Positions 33,061 to 45,594 of a stretch of DNA of 64,000 nucleotides are shown one piece after another. The notes beneath the pieces are model-generated. The model had not been told where the DNA came from. It did not search any database and was given only the letters and a program-made list of their open reading frames with translations. Source of the stretch: Rhynchosporium graminicola. Lineage: Eukaryota; Ascomycota; Leotiomycetes; Helotiales; Ploettnerulaceae. Position 1 is the stretch's first letter. The number at the start of each line of letters is the position of its first letter. The DNA lies in contig FJUW01000001.1 in NCBI GenBank assembly GCA_900074885.1, positions 124,001 to 188,000 of the forward strand, read 5' to 3'. The translations under genes were made by a program, and so were the position numbers.

Positions 33061-35316
33061 AAATGAGGCTATCATTGTGTTAATTTGACGAGTCGGGGGT
33101 TGATCCTGAGTCTATTTTTGTTTCTATGGTAGCAGTGGCTTGCTGATATAGCTTGCCACAGGACCTCATACAGGGTACAGGAGATAGTCTCACAAAATAA
33201 TGACAGGAATATGATGTTCTGGAGAGTCTGGCACAGCTGGGATGTTTCTTGGGTCCATCTAATAGAAGTGACAGCGGAATGAACCCATCCCAGCGATCTG
33301 AAAAGTGGGTTGAAGGCGCATGTAAGCTTGCTAGTGATGATCCGGGAGTGATCATGGGCCAATTTACCCCGCATAGCGGACGGGTTTGACAGCGCATAAG
33401 TCTAGGAATATCCTCTAGTTCTTCCTTCCAATCATATGGATCTTGTTATAGGGTATCTTACTTGCTCATCTTACACGATTCGCCGTCACCAAGTTGTTTG
33501 AACTTCCAAGGGTCATCAAGTCTTTAAATGCTTAGCCCGCTTTTGCTAATCAATTTTCATCCATCCGATTCCGATCTGTGTAACTTAGGTCCTCTCGTAT
33601 CGCTTACTGAAGTGGTAATCGTTCTTAATAGTTAGATGGTCCAATTTAGAAGAACCGTCAGGACTGACCATGATCTATGGATCTAGCCTACAACATCGTA
33701 TAGCCAACAGTTAAATTGGTTTCGGCTGATTCTTCTATTTGCAATACTCGGGTGATCAAACGTACCCAAAGCTAGGGATGAAGAAAGACTGGAGACTGAA
33801 TTGTGCTACTCGAACACTCTACGAACAATCCATTCTCAATTGGGTTGCCCTGAATCGAATATCTATGTTGTTAAAAAATACAGCTGACCTCGTGTTCTCA
33901 CAAGAGGCCTAATGCCCCCGAATGTCAAATAGGTCGAACGGTCAAAGTCACGTTCAGTCACCAACTAGAAACCTCCAACTGAGTTGGTTAATAAATGTTC
34001 TAGATATTCAGGATACAGGCTAGTGTCAGTTTCGTTAGGTTGAATCCCAATCCTCATTCATTACTCGAAGCAAAAGTTGGATCCGACCTAATCATTGAAA
34101 ATGTCTAGTATCAATTTGATAGGTGATTGTTCGATACTTACGGGTCTATATTTATCTAATGATTAGCAATTTGGCCCCTTGAAGCATTCAGCAAAGGGGG
34201 TTATGATGTTGCGGTAATAAAGATAGTCTTCATGAGCCTAAAATCTAAAAAGATATCCAAATTCATCTCAACTGCAGTGATCAGTGATCTGCTCTTCATT
34301 TCGGGTTCCCTCTATTCGTCAGGGATCTTTCAAAACCAGATTGTCCCCTAAGCTAATAGTATCGGATAGATATTATCCTTCCAGGAATCCGTTTGAAATT
34401 CCACTTTGAAGTATCTTTTGGAATCAGCCTTTCAAATAACCCCCTAAATTCTGGTATATTTCGCAGCCAGGGGATTAGGAAACTTCTATACCGACACAGC
34501 GGCTTGTATCGCTTATTTTCGCGAAATATGTGGGTCTTGTAAATAAAGATTATGTCGACCTCCGCTTTGCCGGTTCAGCGAAAGCGAAGGAACGTTGATC
34601 ATTCTGAGCTGCTGTAAACCACATCTTTGGTATCTCAGGTGCTGGAGTTGAGGACTACAAGTGTATTATTGGTTTGATAGAATGCCTTCTCGTTTTAGGT
34701 GTCATGAAGACAATCCTCTTCTCGAACCCCGGGCTTCGAGCATATCGTGCCTACCAGTGCCCGAAAGGAACGTTCCGTATGCAAGCCGACGAGCGGTGAT
34801 TACTCTTCATCGTACCTCACGCACCCATGCGCATCACTTTTCAACCATGCATACCCTCCTTTATGAGTGATTACTCAGCTCATGTACTACTTGAACTGAC
34901 GATGGCGATCTGAATTCACCATTTGTATGCTTGATAGCCTCTGTAATTAACATCGGCAATTGAGTTGTGCATATATCTTGCATTCGAGTGCGCTTGACGA
35001 TGATTCAAAATCGGTATAAATCCAATATTTTCGTGCATATTCGTGGATACATGTTTCGGGATATGAACATGCAGCTCAATTACAATGCACGACTGGCTCG
35101 TCAGCACGCCCGGGTTTTCGTGAATGAAAGGAAATCTACTCTATAAATATATATACTACAGTCATCTGCTTCATACCAAAATGTTCAACACGATTCCTTT
35201 CTGAATTTTCAATCCCAACTGAAGAATATTCGTTCCAGTTCGAGACCAGAGCCGTCCTCGGCATACGCATTCTTCTTTCAAATCGATCTTCAAACTCAAT
35301 CTCAGGTAAACTGAAG
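33061..35316. other. Intergenic, nothing recognised
   Basis: About 2.2 kb with no recognisable frame, RNA gene or bounded repeat. AT-rich and stop-dense. Confidence 0.45.
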
Positions 35317-36612
35317 ATGCAAAAACAAAGCAGAGCGTGCTGCACCAGACCACCAGTCGTGCTTCGAGGCGGCTACAACTATGATCCGACAGGCACACAC
35401 GTCACGCACAACGGTCTCCGAACTTGTAATTGCAACTCCATCCCTTTTTAAGAATATGTCGCAATTCTAACCCCACACAAGATGAAACTGGTCCCAAAGA
35501 CGCGAAACGAGGCATCGTCCTCATCTATGATGTAACTTCAATTCAAATTTTCCCCAGACTACTCAGATCCCCCAGAGTTATCCACCATCATACCAGATGG
35601 GAACAAAGCTGACACTACCCAGGTCTTCGGCGAATTCATCCAAACGATTCGCGGCGCCGACATCTTAGCAACAGGGTACCCAGCCATTCCCGACACAGCA
35701 GGAGAATTTAAAGTCTTCATGCCAGATTGGTTCGGTGATTCTCCAGCTGATCTTGCGGCCTACCCACCGAAGACACCTGCGCAATTCAAGTATATCCAAG
35801 AGTTCATGGGAGGGCCTGCTGATGTAAGTGTTCCCCCCTTCCTTACCTCTTTCCTCTTTCCGTCCTACAATTTCTACAAACCAGCCACTAACACCTCCTC
35901 CCAGCCCTCACGCACCCTCCCCCTAATCTTGCCCCTCTTGTCCACCCTCAAAGCCTCCAACCCCTCCATCCAATCCTGGGCCATTCTCGGTTTCTGCTGG
36001 GGCGGCAAACTAGCAGTCCTCCTAAGCGGCGAGGGATCTGAATTCAAAGCGAGCGCGCAGACACATCCGAGCTTACTGGATATCAAAGATGCACGGGAGG
36101 TGAGGATCCCGCATTGTGTGTTGCCAAGTATGGAGGAGGTTCCTGAGGTATGTTGATATTTTCTGTTTTGATATTGAGGCTATTTTTGTCAGAGGTGTTT
36201 TGCTTGGATAGGATGTGGTGTGATCATGAGGAGTATCATAAGGCGAGGGACGATCGATAGTTGGGGTTCGAGGCTTAGGGAAGCTGTATTGAATCATGCG
36301 TATGCAGGTTGTTGACCCATGGGTCGAAGCCCTTTTGAAAGCCTCGCCAAAGAGTTACAGCGAGCTATTCGAGGATCAAGTTCATGGCTGGATGTCTTCC
36401 AGGTAAGCAATGGCTCTCAGATCACTCTCTCCTAGCCTCTCAAAAAATCTCTTTTCTCTTCGGTCAGATCTCTTAAATTCCCAATATGACGTTTGTTTTT
36501 GTGGAAGGACGAACTGACGTCAAGCAGAGCCGATTTTGACAATTTGCGGAAGTTCGAGGAGTATTTGCGTGGATACCGTATCGTGAGGTCGTTTTTTAAC
36601 GAGCATCTTTGA
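35317..36612 (+). CDS. Dienelactone hydrolase family protein
   Basis: Six exons 35317-35425, 35482-35531, 35623-35823, 35905-36147, 36308-36402 and 36528-36612 give 260 aa. Every junction keeps frame. The N-terminus has ACCTRPPVVLRGGYNYDPTG and then RGIVLIYDVFGE, the oxyanion strand. RGADILATGYPAI and FKVFMPDWFGDSPADL are family blocks. The nucleophile Cys is in GFCWGGKLAV and the catalytic His in DQVHGWM near the end; the Asp is presumably between them. Dienelactone hydrolases open lactone rings in aromatic catabolism; fungal members often have unknown natural substrates. The 81-bp third intron has no stop codon, so unspliced RNA would still read through. Likely cytosolic (no signal peptide). 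Confidence 0.88.
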
Positions 36613-36876
36613 GGCTGGTTTGTCATGTGCCTGGCTGCTAGTGATGGAAAGCAGAATCGTAGGGTCGAAAGGAAAGGCATTAAGACTGACAGATGATACA
36701 GCAAAGGGGGACAGAACATTAGTGGAAACATGATGGGGATCAACCGAACAATACTAGTATTGCCAGCCAAATCTAAAGCCTGAAGAGTGGACTTCTCCCC
36801 AATATTGACCTGGTGGCAAGTTTATAATATCTTGCACCCATGCCAAACACTCATGAGCAGTGTAAACCTCCCTAAT

Positions 36877-38231
36877 CTACATGTCATCTTCCTCTCCTTC
36901 TGCATCTTGTTCAGATAGATCGTCCTGACCCTCTGCAGGTGTTCCATACATTCCCTGATTTTCCACACCGGTCTCGTAAGATCTCGGAGTTCCAGCATTA
37001 CTGCTCTCAGCAATAGGCGTGCCAGTCTGGCCGGCATCCATGAGAGGCTTGACACCATTGTCCTTTGGCCTAAACACCGGACGCTTGCGTTTGTTGATTC
37101 CATTCAAACCAGCTCCAATACCCTTCTCCTCTTCAATCTTCCGCATCTCTTCATCCTCTTCATCCATCTGCTTCAACCTTTCTCTGGCTTTCACAATTTC
37201 CGGACCATTCTTCTCCGACTCAATGACCTCTGCCAGCCTCTCTCGTTCCGTAGCTCTTAATGCCTTCATAGTCTTCCTCCATTTATTATTTGTCAATCTA
37301 CTCCTCGCATGGACGGTAACGAAATCCTCCTCGCCCAACTCTTCTTTCAAATCGATCAGCTTTTCGAGGAACATGCCTTGATCAATCCGATGTGTGCTTG
37401 CTCCGCGATGGATGACAATATTGGATTTGGGCGGCTGGCTTAGCTTCGACGCTGCCTTAGCTTTCGATGTTGCAGCGTATTTTGGCTTTGTTTGAGATTT
37501 GGGTTCAAGATGTGCTGTCTTCGCTGTGATACGCGCAGACGATGCAGCGAGTAGATCGACATCGCCCTTGAGTTCTCGCAATACTGGTAGCGCCCTGTCC
37601 TTATCGTGAGGCATGAAAAGAAATTCCGTCCCAATATTTTCCGACCATCTGCATGCGAAGATATGTCCATCGTACGAGACAAGAGGTTTGACACTATGCA
37701 GATCAAGTATTTGAACTTCCGTAGCTCGTGGCTGTTCTTCCGGCGGGGGCTTCTCCTTCGTCTTGTACTTCCTCTTGGCTGGTTGCTGACCATCCACACC
37801 CTCATCCTCATCATCTTCTTCGCCCTCTTCTTCTCTTGCGACCGAGGCAGGCAAGGCGTCTTCATCGTCGTCAATCGTGAGGACCTGTGCGGTCTTGAAC
37901 CCCATTTCCTCGGGGAGCCGCGCCATGCGTTGATATTTTCCCAATCCTGGATTCGTCCATCGTGCACCTTTGGCGTTTCTTCGATTCGATTGTCTTTGGG
38001 TTGCAGGGACTTCTGGGGTTGTAAGGTCGAGAGTAACGTAGAATGTCTATAGAAATTAGTTAATATACCTAACGAGCGATCCCACAGCGTATGACGAACC
38101 TCTGTCTCCGTAGCAGAGTATTCATATTCCCACTCGTCGGGATTCTCAGCGTCTGTAATTAGCTGGGAAAAGTTGAAGTTTGGCGGGGGAGGTGCGTTTG
38201 TTGCCTCGAAGGGCATACCGTATTGCTCCAT
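36877..38231 (-). CDS. TFIIIC subunit with TFIIIC_sub6 (tau55/Tfc7-like) domain
   Basis: Two exons, 38231-38100 and 38046-36877 (intron 53 bp), give 433 aa. DEWEYEYSATETE spliced to TFYVTLDLTTPEVP, followed later by EVQILDLHSVKPLVSYDGHI and FACRWSENIGTEFLF, is the TFIIIC_sub6 signature. TFIIIC binds A- and B-boxes of tRNA genes and recruits TFIIIB and RNA polymerase III. Between and after these blocks are acidic and basic low-complexity segments (EEEGEEDDEDEG, QDAEGEEDDM). ATG 38231 is the first in-frame ATG. A frame extends further upstream without ATG, so an extra 5' exon is possible. The C-terminal half (coiled KARERLKQMDEEDEEMRKIE) is fungal-specific. Confidence 0.88.
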
Positions 38232-38652
38232 CAGGGTTTGTGATTCGGATGGAGATATCTTCGTAAGTGTTGTGTGAAAGGCATCTGGCTCGGTATTTAG
38301 TGCAAAAGGGTTGTAGGTTGTTACGCGCGGTGCCTCTAGATCAACGAGGTGAATGCGACGTGATGGAAATAGCCTCAAGCAGCTGCGGAACCCCACATTT
38401 TTAGATCGAGTTTCTGAGTGCCTAAGGCGGAATCATAGAAACGAGATCAACAACAGTTTTACCGGCATCTTCAAGAAGATAGGTAATAGAAGCAAGCATC
38501 CATAGAGCGCCTCCTAAATTCATCTCAATGGTCTTATATAGCAGTAATAGCCACGCATCTAGCCAAAAAAAAAACACTTGAAAGACTCCTTCCTAACCAT
38601 CCCAACTCTTCAATATCTCAATCAGACGGGAGCTACCCCGCCATGAACCCCC

Positions 38653-39656
38653 TCACTTGGTAAGAACACCCATGATATGAGGAACAACATGACAAAAAGC
38701 TTCATCTTCTGGTTGTACAAGATCAACCTTCTCCCAGCTTCCAACTTCCTTCAGCCATTTTCTTGTATCTCTCGTCAGAGAACATCCACCCGTGCAATGA
38801 GGCCACACTATGTCAACAGTTGCTGTGGAATCAGCCAGTGAAGTAAACAGAGAGAGTGTCGAATATCAGCTGAAAAAGTGTTAAGAAATGTTGGTGACAT
38901 ACCTTGCCAGTACTTGAGGAAGCGGCCTTGCCACGGAAATACAACGACATGTTCATACAGGATCCAAGTTCCTCCTTCCTTGAGGAACCCGTACATTTCC
39001 CCGATCATCTTCTTTGGCTCAGGGATACTACATAGACACTATGCCCTCAGAAATTAACAACTCATACCAGAAAATCACATCTCAAACACCTTCCGCAATC
39101 TCTCTCTCCCACAATCCATCCCATCTCATCCCTCTCAAAAAAGAAACACACAAACCTGAATAGTAACAACCGAATCCACCTCTCTCTCCGCCACCCACCC
39201 TCCCTTCACCAACTCCTCAACGCCAACCCCCACAATTTCATACACCCCCATCAGACCCGCCTCCTTCACCCTCTTCCTCAACATCTCATGCTGTCCCCTA
39301 TTCGGCTCCACACCAATGATCCGCTCTACCTTCTCCTTATCAAAACAACTCAACCACTCACCACTTCCCGGCCCAATATCAAGTACCACTCCCTTTGCCT
39401 GGGCAATTAGTGGTCCTGCACGGGGTAGAGCAGATTCGCAAACACCGGGCCCGATGGAGCGCCAGAAGTGGGCGAACCAAGCAGATTTGAAGGCGGAGAA
39501 GGATGTGAGAGATTTTAGTGAGGGAAATGGGGAGGAAGGGGAGAGGAGCGAGAGGACTGTGCCGGGAATGTAGGTTAGGGAGAGGAAGATGAAGATGATT
39601 GGGTCGATGAGTTCCCAGAATATGAATGAGAGGGAGGGGTTGGTGGGAGACGCCAT
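38653..39656 (-). CDS. SAM-dependent methyltransferase, membrane-anchored (METTL7-like)
   Basis: Three exons 39656-39156, 39038-38903 and 38822-38653 give 268 aa with consistent phases. The N-terminus holds a hydrophobic stretch (FIFWELIDPIIFIFLSLTYI) that may anchor it in a membrane. Motif I is VVLDIGPGSGEW. Motif II follows with IIGVEPNRGQHEML, and post-motifs include TIQ joined to CLCSIPEPKKMI and GGTWILYEHV. The layout matches the class I methyltransferase_11 fold of METTL7/thiol-methyltransferase-like proteins. Substrate unknown (thiol or lipid are possible by family). Confidence 0.85.
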
Positions 39657-39990
39657 CTTTCACGCGGTCTGAAGTCGAGTGAAATATATGAGTGAGTGAT
39701 ACAGGTTGGTTAGCTTTCGATCTTAAGCTAGATATAAAGCTAAAGTTTTGCTCCGTTAGCGTCGCGCGACAGTTGTCCCAAACGAGACATTTGCTGGTAA
39801 GATGATAGTAAGATTGAATCAGCCCTTCTCTCATTGGTAAGATGTCTTAACAGTTGGTTTTCATTAGAAGTGTACATATACTGTTTGAGGAAGAAAATTC
39901 TGGTTCTCGAGTTTGGTATCACAAACTTCAAAATAATCACTTTGAGTTGCTCATGCAGGCTCACCACGCCGACTATATTTACAAATGGTA
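39657..39990. other. Short spacer before the helicase 3' end
   Basis: 334 bp between the methyltransferase start and the helicase stop; probably methyltransferase promoter plus helicase 3' UTR. Nothing else seen. Confidence 0.4.
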
Positions 39991-42900
39991 TCAAATCCTA
40001 CTTTTCGGCATCTTCTTCTCTTCCAACGCATCTAAATCCTTCTTCTTATGATAATGCGGCGCCGCCTCATGCAGCCACTCCGGTTTGATCGGCATACAAT
40101 TCCGCATATACTCCTTCGTAGTCTGCACCAACTCAAAATACAACACCATCTTAATCGGCGGATTCGAATCCATCAACACACTCGAGGGGTGAATATGCAC
40201 CGTGGTATTATTCTTTACCGTCCGGTAACTGTCTCCCCCTCGTTGTATCCGAGCTGCGTTGGGGAAGAATCCTGCAGTGATGGCTTTCTGGATGGGTACG
40301 AGTTCAGCGGCTCCGACGCTGGACATGCTGACTTCGACTCGTTCGCAGAGTTTGGCGATTTGGTCTCGAATGTCGCGCGCTCGGGTAAGAGACCTTTGTT
40401 GGAGGAAGTTCTCCTTGGACCAGATGGGGCTGAAATCGTTGTCGACCCATTGGTTCCATATATTGAGGAGGGTGAGATGGTCACCGCCTTCTTTGACTGT
40501 GAAGCGTGCTCGTGCGCTGTCAGCGTGTAGCTTCTTGTCTTTGGGTCGGAAGAATAGCGCAGCTGCTTCACTCAACATAGAGACGATGGATAGTACTTCC
40601 TCGACACAACCGAGCTTGTCGGCTGCGAGGACGGACTTGGCAAGCATGATATCCATGGGAAACTCTGCCATTTTGCGACCCAGCGAGGTCAATTCTCCAT
40701 TGTGGTTCAGTGCTTGCAGTGCGAAAAGCTGGTTCAGAGCTCCTATCAATGTCTCCGTTGGTGGTGGGTCCATGAACTCAAACTCTAGCAAGTCGTTGAT
40801 ACCCAGTGATTTTAGCAGTAAGACGATCCCGTTGAGATTCGTTCTTTGGATTTCGGGCGTAGTACTCTCCTCCATCTCGTTCATGAAAGCCCATTTAGTG
40901 TACAGTCGGAAGCACTTTCCAGGCCCGACACGACCTGCACGACCACTTCTCTGATTTGCAGAAGCTCGTGAACATGGTACAGCTACCAATTGTGACATCC
41001 CAGTTGCCGGATTGTAGTTGTTCTCCTTGACAAACCCGGGATCAATGACATAGACGATCCCGTCAATAGTCAAACTGGTCTCTGCAATATTGGTAGCCAG
41101 CACCACCTTCCGCGCACCATTTGGAGTAGGCTCAAAAATCTTGCTCTGTAATTCGGGGGGTAGATTTGCATAGATAGGGCAAACAATCAGTTCCGCAGCT
41201 CTGTTGCCTAACTTTCTCGAGATCTCTGTAATATTTTGCTCTGCGGCCTCAATTTCATCCTGACCAGTCAAAAAAACTAAGATGTCACCCTTACCTTGGG
41301 AGGTATGGATCTGAAAGACTGTAGTGATGGCTGCCGCCAAGTAATTGGCCTCTGGTTGTGGCGTGTAATGAATATCGACAGGATATCTTCGACCAGGGAT
41401 ATTGAAAATAGGAGCGTCATCAAAAAACTCGCTAAACCTTGTAGCGTTCATTGTTGCTGATGAAATAAGGATCTTCATCTCTGGACGAGCCCGTGAAAGA
41501 TCTTTGATGAGGGTAAGAAGGATATCGGTGTGGACAGTTCTCTCGTGGGCCTCGTCAATCATAAGCGCCGAATAAGCACCCAAATCCGGTTCTGTCATAA
41601 ATTCTCTCAGCAACATTCCATCGGTCATGTATTTCAAAATAGTTTTTTCGCTTGTGGAATCTTCGAAACGGATAGAGTACCCAACCTCATTTCCAACCTT
41701 AACTCCCATCTCGTCCGCAACACGAGCAGCTACACTCATAGCAGCGACTCGACGAGGCTGGGTACATCCAACCTTCAGACCATCTTTCGTATATCCAGCT
41801 TCGTGTAAATATTGTGGTAATTGAGTGGTCTTTCCACTTCCAGTTTCTCCAACAATAACCAAAATCTGGTGTTCTTCCAGTGCTGCCAGGAATTGGTCTC
41901 TGTAGGCATAGATGGGTAAACTTTTGCGTGTCTCCTCCATGGATAATGCTTTCGTCTCAGCGGCTTTGAGTTGCTCAGAGAGGAACCTTTCCTCTTTACT
42001 TAGTCCTTTCCCTTCTCCGGGAAGAGCTGCATCTTGGATCCACTTGATGCCCTGCTCAGCGTCCAAAACATAGTCGTACTCATTATCTTCTTTCCTCTCG
42101 CGGCTTTGAATCTGAGCCTTGGCCTTTGAAGCCTGCTCTCTTTCCCATTCATCGTGCTCTGTGACCATTTTTTCTTGGCCGTATTCGTCTCTATCCACAT
42201 ATCGCTTATACATTGCCTCCTCCTTCTTCTTCTTGTCAATCTTCCCTTTCTCTGTAATGTAATCATCCGGCATTGCATATCCATCGAGATGATCATCGAT
42301 TCGTAGCCGCTCCTCAGCAATCCGTAGAACTTCCCTATTCTTCGCGAACTCGGCTTTCTCCCTCTCCGTTAACCTGGCACCACTCCGCAGCTCTTCTGTT
42401 TCTTCTGTAACCTGCTTCCTCAAAAGTGCCAAACGTTCCGTCTCACGCTTCTTCAAGTAATCTTGTCGAGATCTTTCTCGTAGGTCTGGCATGGCCGCAC
42501 TTCTAGCGGCAGCATCTTCTGCCAATAATCTCCGTTGGGCTAGAATAGTCCCCTCCTTCGTTGATGAGCGGTCTTCCACGATCTTCTTCGTCTTATCCGC
42601 ATCTTTCGCATGCAATCTCTCCACAAAGGCGTCTTTCTCTGCCTGATCCCTCCGCCTTTCCCTTTCCTCGTCGTCCAGTCCGTCTTCTTCTGGCCCATCC
42701 TCGTGCGAGGTCTTCATCCTTTTCGAAGCTGATTCCTCGAACTCTGGCTCGGGTTCAGAAATATACTCTTCGTCTCCCCACCGGTCCTCGAAATCTGCCT
42801 CGTTGACATCTCGTTTGCGAATGGTTTTCGATCGGTGGTTGTCTTCGCGCCTGGGAGATCGTTCCTTTTCTCGACGTGGCGACCTTTCTCGCTCTCGACT

Positions 42901-43032
42901 TCTTTCGCGGTTCTTCTCTCTGCGCGACGATTTCTCACCATGGCGCCGCTTTTCCTTCTTCCTCTCTACCACTTTTGTTGGGCCCAGATCATCATCTTCC
43001 ATGGGGAGGAGAGCATATTTCTTACCGCTCAT
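39991..43032 (-). CDS. prp2: DEAH-box pre-mRNA splicing helicase Prp2/DHX16
   Basis: Single exon of 1013 aa from ATG 43032. The N-terminal third is an RS/RE-rich, charged region ([20 protein letters not shown]). The helicase core starts near residue 385: motif [11 protein letters not shown] (residue 395), Ia [71 protein letters not shown]. Winged-helix, ratchet and OB domains follow, ending KKMPKSRI. Length and the conserved middle region ([32 protein letters not shown]) fit Prp2/DHX16 (S. pombe Cdc28), which remodels the activated spliceosome before the first transesterification. The nuclear signal is likely in the basic N-terminus. It is divergent from the ER J-protein with a 472-bp shared promoter. 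Confidence 0.95.
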   Translation of the reverse strand: MSGKKYALLPMEDDDLGPTKVVERKKEKRRHGEKSSRREKNRERSRERERSPRREKERSPRREDNHRSKTIRKRDVNEADFEDRWGDEEYISEPEPEFEESASKRMKTSHEDGPEEDGLDDEERERRRDQAEKDAFVERLHAKDADKTKKIVEDRSSTKEGTILAQRRLLAEDAAARSAAMPDLRERSRQDYLKKRETERLALLRKQVTEETEELRSGARLTEREKAEFAKNREVLRIAEERLRIDDHLDGYAMPDDYITEKGKIDKKKKEEAMYKRYVDRDEYGQEKMVTEHDEWEREQASKAKAQIQSRERKEDNEYDYVLDAEQGIKWIQDAALPGEGKGLSKEERFLSEQLKAAETKALSMEETRKSLPIYAYRDQFLAALEEHQILVIVGETGSGKTTQLPQYLHEAGYTKDGLKVGCTQPRRVAAMSVAARVADEMGVKVGNEVGYSIRFEDSTSEKTILKYMTDGMLLREFMTEPDLGAYSALMIDEAHERTVHTDILLTLIKDLSRARPEMKILISSATMNATRFSEFFDDAPIFNIPGRRYPVDIHYTPQPEANYLAAAITTVFQIHTSQGKGDILVFLTGQDEIEAAEQNITEISRKLGNRAAELIVCPIYANLPPELQSKIFEPTPNGARKVVLATNIAETSLTIDGIVYVIDPGFVKENNYNPATGMSQLVAVPCSRASANQRSGRAGRVGPGKCFRLYTKWAFMNEMEESTTPEIQRTNLNGIVLLLKSLGINDLLEFEFMDPPPTETLIGALNQLFALQALNHNGELTSLGRKMAEFPMDIMLAKSVLAADKLGCVEEVLSIVSMLSEAAALFFRPKDKKLHADSARARFTVKEGGDHLTLLNIWNQWVDNDFSPIWSKENFLQQRSLTRARDIRDQIAKLCERVEVSMSSVGAAELVPIQKAITAGFFPNAARIQRGGDSYRTVKNNTTVHIHPSSVLMDSNPPIKMVLYFELVQTTKEYMRNCMPIKPEWLHEAAPHYHKKKDLDALEEKKMPKSRI

Positions 43033-43504
43033 GATTGCGCGAAAGAGCGCGAATGAGATGATTGGCGGCTGCTTCCTTAGTCAAGCACAGTTCTACAGGT
43101 AAGAGTAGTTGCGTAGAAAAGCAGGCGGGGCAGTAGCAACTCAAATGGCACTTAAGTAAATATTCAAGACCATTCGCGAGCTCTTCTGGCGCCTCAGAGA
43201 GCTTCCTCGGCGGGACGTTTCTCCGCTCCATCCTGGCTGTCAATTTATCCCGAGAGACCAGCGTGGCAGTATCGGTAACAGTGCTCCGTAGTGCTATCTG
43301 CCTGCTAAGTAATAAATCTGGCAGGCCCTTTCCATCTTCGCTCCTTCTATACCTACAAGCATTGCCGAATTCCCACCACATTCACTTTAGATATTTCCAG
43401 GTCCAGGAATTAGCACGATCTTTTTGATGCCTTGAGTTGTTTCTTCAATTGTACACTATTAAAGCTTTAAGCGTTTACAGGAGCAGGCGCAAAGAGGCGC
43501 AAAG
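43033..43504. promoter_or_regulatory. Divergent promoter between helicase and ER J-protein with a UPRE-like core
   Basis: Contains CAGCGTG at 43259-43265, the core of the yeast unfolded-protein response element bound by Hac1, 240 bp upstream of the ER J-protein start. It does not match the published filamentous-fungus HacA consensus in full, so its activity is uncertain. Confidence 0.35.
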
Positions 43505-44900
43505 ATGTGGTTCCCTTCGACTTCCCTCTTGTTACTATTATGCATAGGCTGCATGATCCAGATATCGGTTTGCGCAGAGGACTTTTATAAAGTATGTCTA
43601 TTCTTGGGGCTGGATTCTGTTTTATCATGTACTAATTGCTTCTAGTTACTTGGGATAGACAAGCAGGCGTCCGAGAAAGACATCAAGCGTGCATATCGAG
43701 TTCTCAGCAAGAAATACCACCCTGACAAGAATCCGTATGCGCCCGTTACAGACCTCTGCTGTGATCCCCCAATTTCGAACGTCCATGACTAATAAAAAGA
43801 CTAGTGGAAACGAGGGCGCAAAGCAGAAATTTGTCGAAGTCGCAGAAGCCTACGAAGCACTCTCCGACCCAGAATCCCGAAAAGTCTACGACCAATATGG
43901 ACACGAGGGACTTAAACAGCGACAGCAAGGTGGGCAAGGAGGCGGACACCATGATCCATTCGATATGTTCTCGCGATTCTTCGGCGGTGGTGGAGGAGGA
44001 CACTTCGGTCAGCAAGGACAGAGACATGGCCCTGACATGGAAGTCCGAGTCGGCGTTCCCCTGAAAGATTTCTATAACGGACATACGACCGAGTTCCAGT
44101 TGGAGAAACAGCAGATTTGCGACGAGTGCGACGGGTCTGGAAGTGAGGATGGACAGGTCGATACTTGTAATATCTGTCATGGCCATGGTGTACAGATCAA
44201 GAAGCACATGCTCGCACCGGGAATCTTCCAGCAAGTGCAGGTTACTTGCGACGCTTGTGGGGGTCAAGGAAAGACGATCAAGCATAAATGCCCAGTTTGC
44301 AGCGGAAAAAGAGTGGTTAGAAAAGTAGTCACACATCCACTGGTGGTTGACAAGGGAGCACCGAAAGGACACCGGATCCATTACGAGAACGAAGCAGACG
44401 AGAGCCCAGATTATGTGGCAGGCGACTTGCGCGTTACGCTTGTTGAGAAGGAAGCGAATCTGGATGAGGACAATGAGTTAAGGGTTGACGGGACGTTTTT
44501 CAGACGCAAGGGCGACGACTTGTACTGGAAAGAAGTCCTGTCCCTAAGGGAAGCCTGGATGGGATCCTGGACACGCAATCTGACCCATCTCGATGGCCAC
44601 GTTGTAGCCCTATCCCGCAACCGCGGAGAGCCCATCCAACCCAACCAAGTCGAGCGAGTCAAAGGCGAAGGTATGCCAAAATGGCATGAGGATGGCGACA
44701 GCGTCTACCACTCCACTGAGTTCGGCGACCTAATCGTAGAATACCAGGTCGTATTACCGGATCAGATGGAGAAGGGCATGGAGAAAGATTTCTGGGCTCT
44801 GTGGGAGAAGTGGAGGAAGAAGAATGGCGTGGATTTGCAGGCCGATAGCGAGAGGCCGCTTGTTCCTGTCTCGTCCCAGAAAGGAAAGGATGAATTGTGA
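43505..44900 (+). CDS. scj1: ER-lumenal J-protein (Scj1/ERdj3-like DnaJ) with KDEL tail
   Basis: Three exons 43505-43591, 43646-43734 and 43805-44900 give 423 aa. The signal peptide is [20 protein letters not shown]. The J-domain starts EDFYK spliced to [20 protein letters not shown], with the HPD motif in [10 protein letters not shown] Gly/Phe-rich linker ([20 protein letters not shown]) follows. Four CxxCxGxG-type zinc repeats are [24 protein letters not shown] and CPVCSGKR (the last Gly replaced). Substrate-binding beta domains lead to the C-terminal KDEL retention signal. It stimulates BiP/Kar2 in folding and ERAD. The KDEL form together with the signal peptide places it firmly in the ER lumen. 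Confidence 0.95.
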
Positions 44901-45594
44901 TATATATGTAACACTAAAAGCAGACGGTGATTTTTTTGTTTCCCAATTTCTGGGTCGTTTCTTGACATGTCACTCGTATTTCCTCTTCCTAGTGCGTGTA
45001 GAAGCCACGCCGTATATGACACATTGACACGGCAGTGTGTCGATCCAAAGCTTCGTGTGAGCCGTGTTCTACCTTTCTCACGACAAATGTTCCGGGAGGT
45101 GGAAAATGCAATCCTTGACCTGCGAAGCGAGATCTGTTTACAGCAAAGTCGTCAATTTATCGTTTGACATTGAGGTATAACTTTGCGACATATTCTACCC
45201 CAGTGACAGCGCAGCGGCTGACAAACTCATCATACAATATACAATAATTATTTTACGCATGACATAAACCAGGCCTATAAGACAAAGTAACAAGCGTATA
45301 ACATGATAGTATAAAGGTAATATTTTTAATATGAAGATTCGATGACTTTAGCAAGTGGTACTTGTCTTAGATTAATACCTGAAAATCATGTTCATTAATT
45401 ACATTGTGTACATATGTCGAAGAGACTTAAGAAATGAAAGAAGCGCTCATGCAAACTCGGCGGGTATCTTCTGAACCCACTTGTTCACTACATGTCCCAA
45501 AATCTCTCAACCCTCGACCCTCAATCCCTTTCCCACTCTCGTTGCTCCTCTTGCCCACCAAACTCCCTCTGCACCACGAGCCTTCACCAACAGT
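44901..45594. other. Convergent intergenic region
   Basis: Between the 3' ends of the J-protein and MARVEL genes; AT-rich around 45230-45420. No gene seen. Confidence 0.4.

Noticed and set aside
37440..38396. 318-codon frame on the minus strand overlapping the TFIIIC gene
   Set aside because: Its first part is the real exon 1 of the TFIIIC gene read through the 53-bp intron; the rest is out of frame with the conserved protein.
40259..40954. 231-codon + strand frame
   Set aside because: Antisense of the Prp2 helicase; no motif of its own and composition follows the helicase codons.
43746..44381. 211-codon minus frame
   Set aside because: Antisense of the J-protein exon; no independent support.
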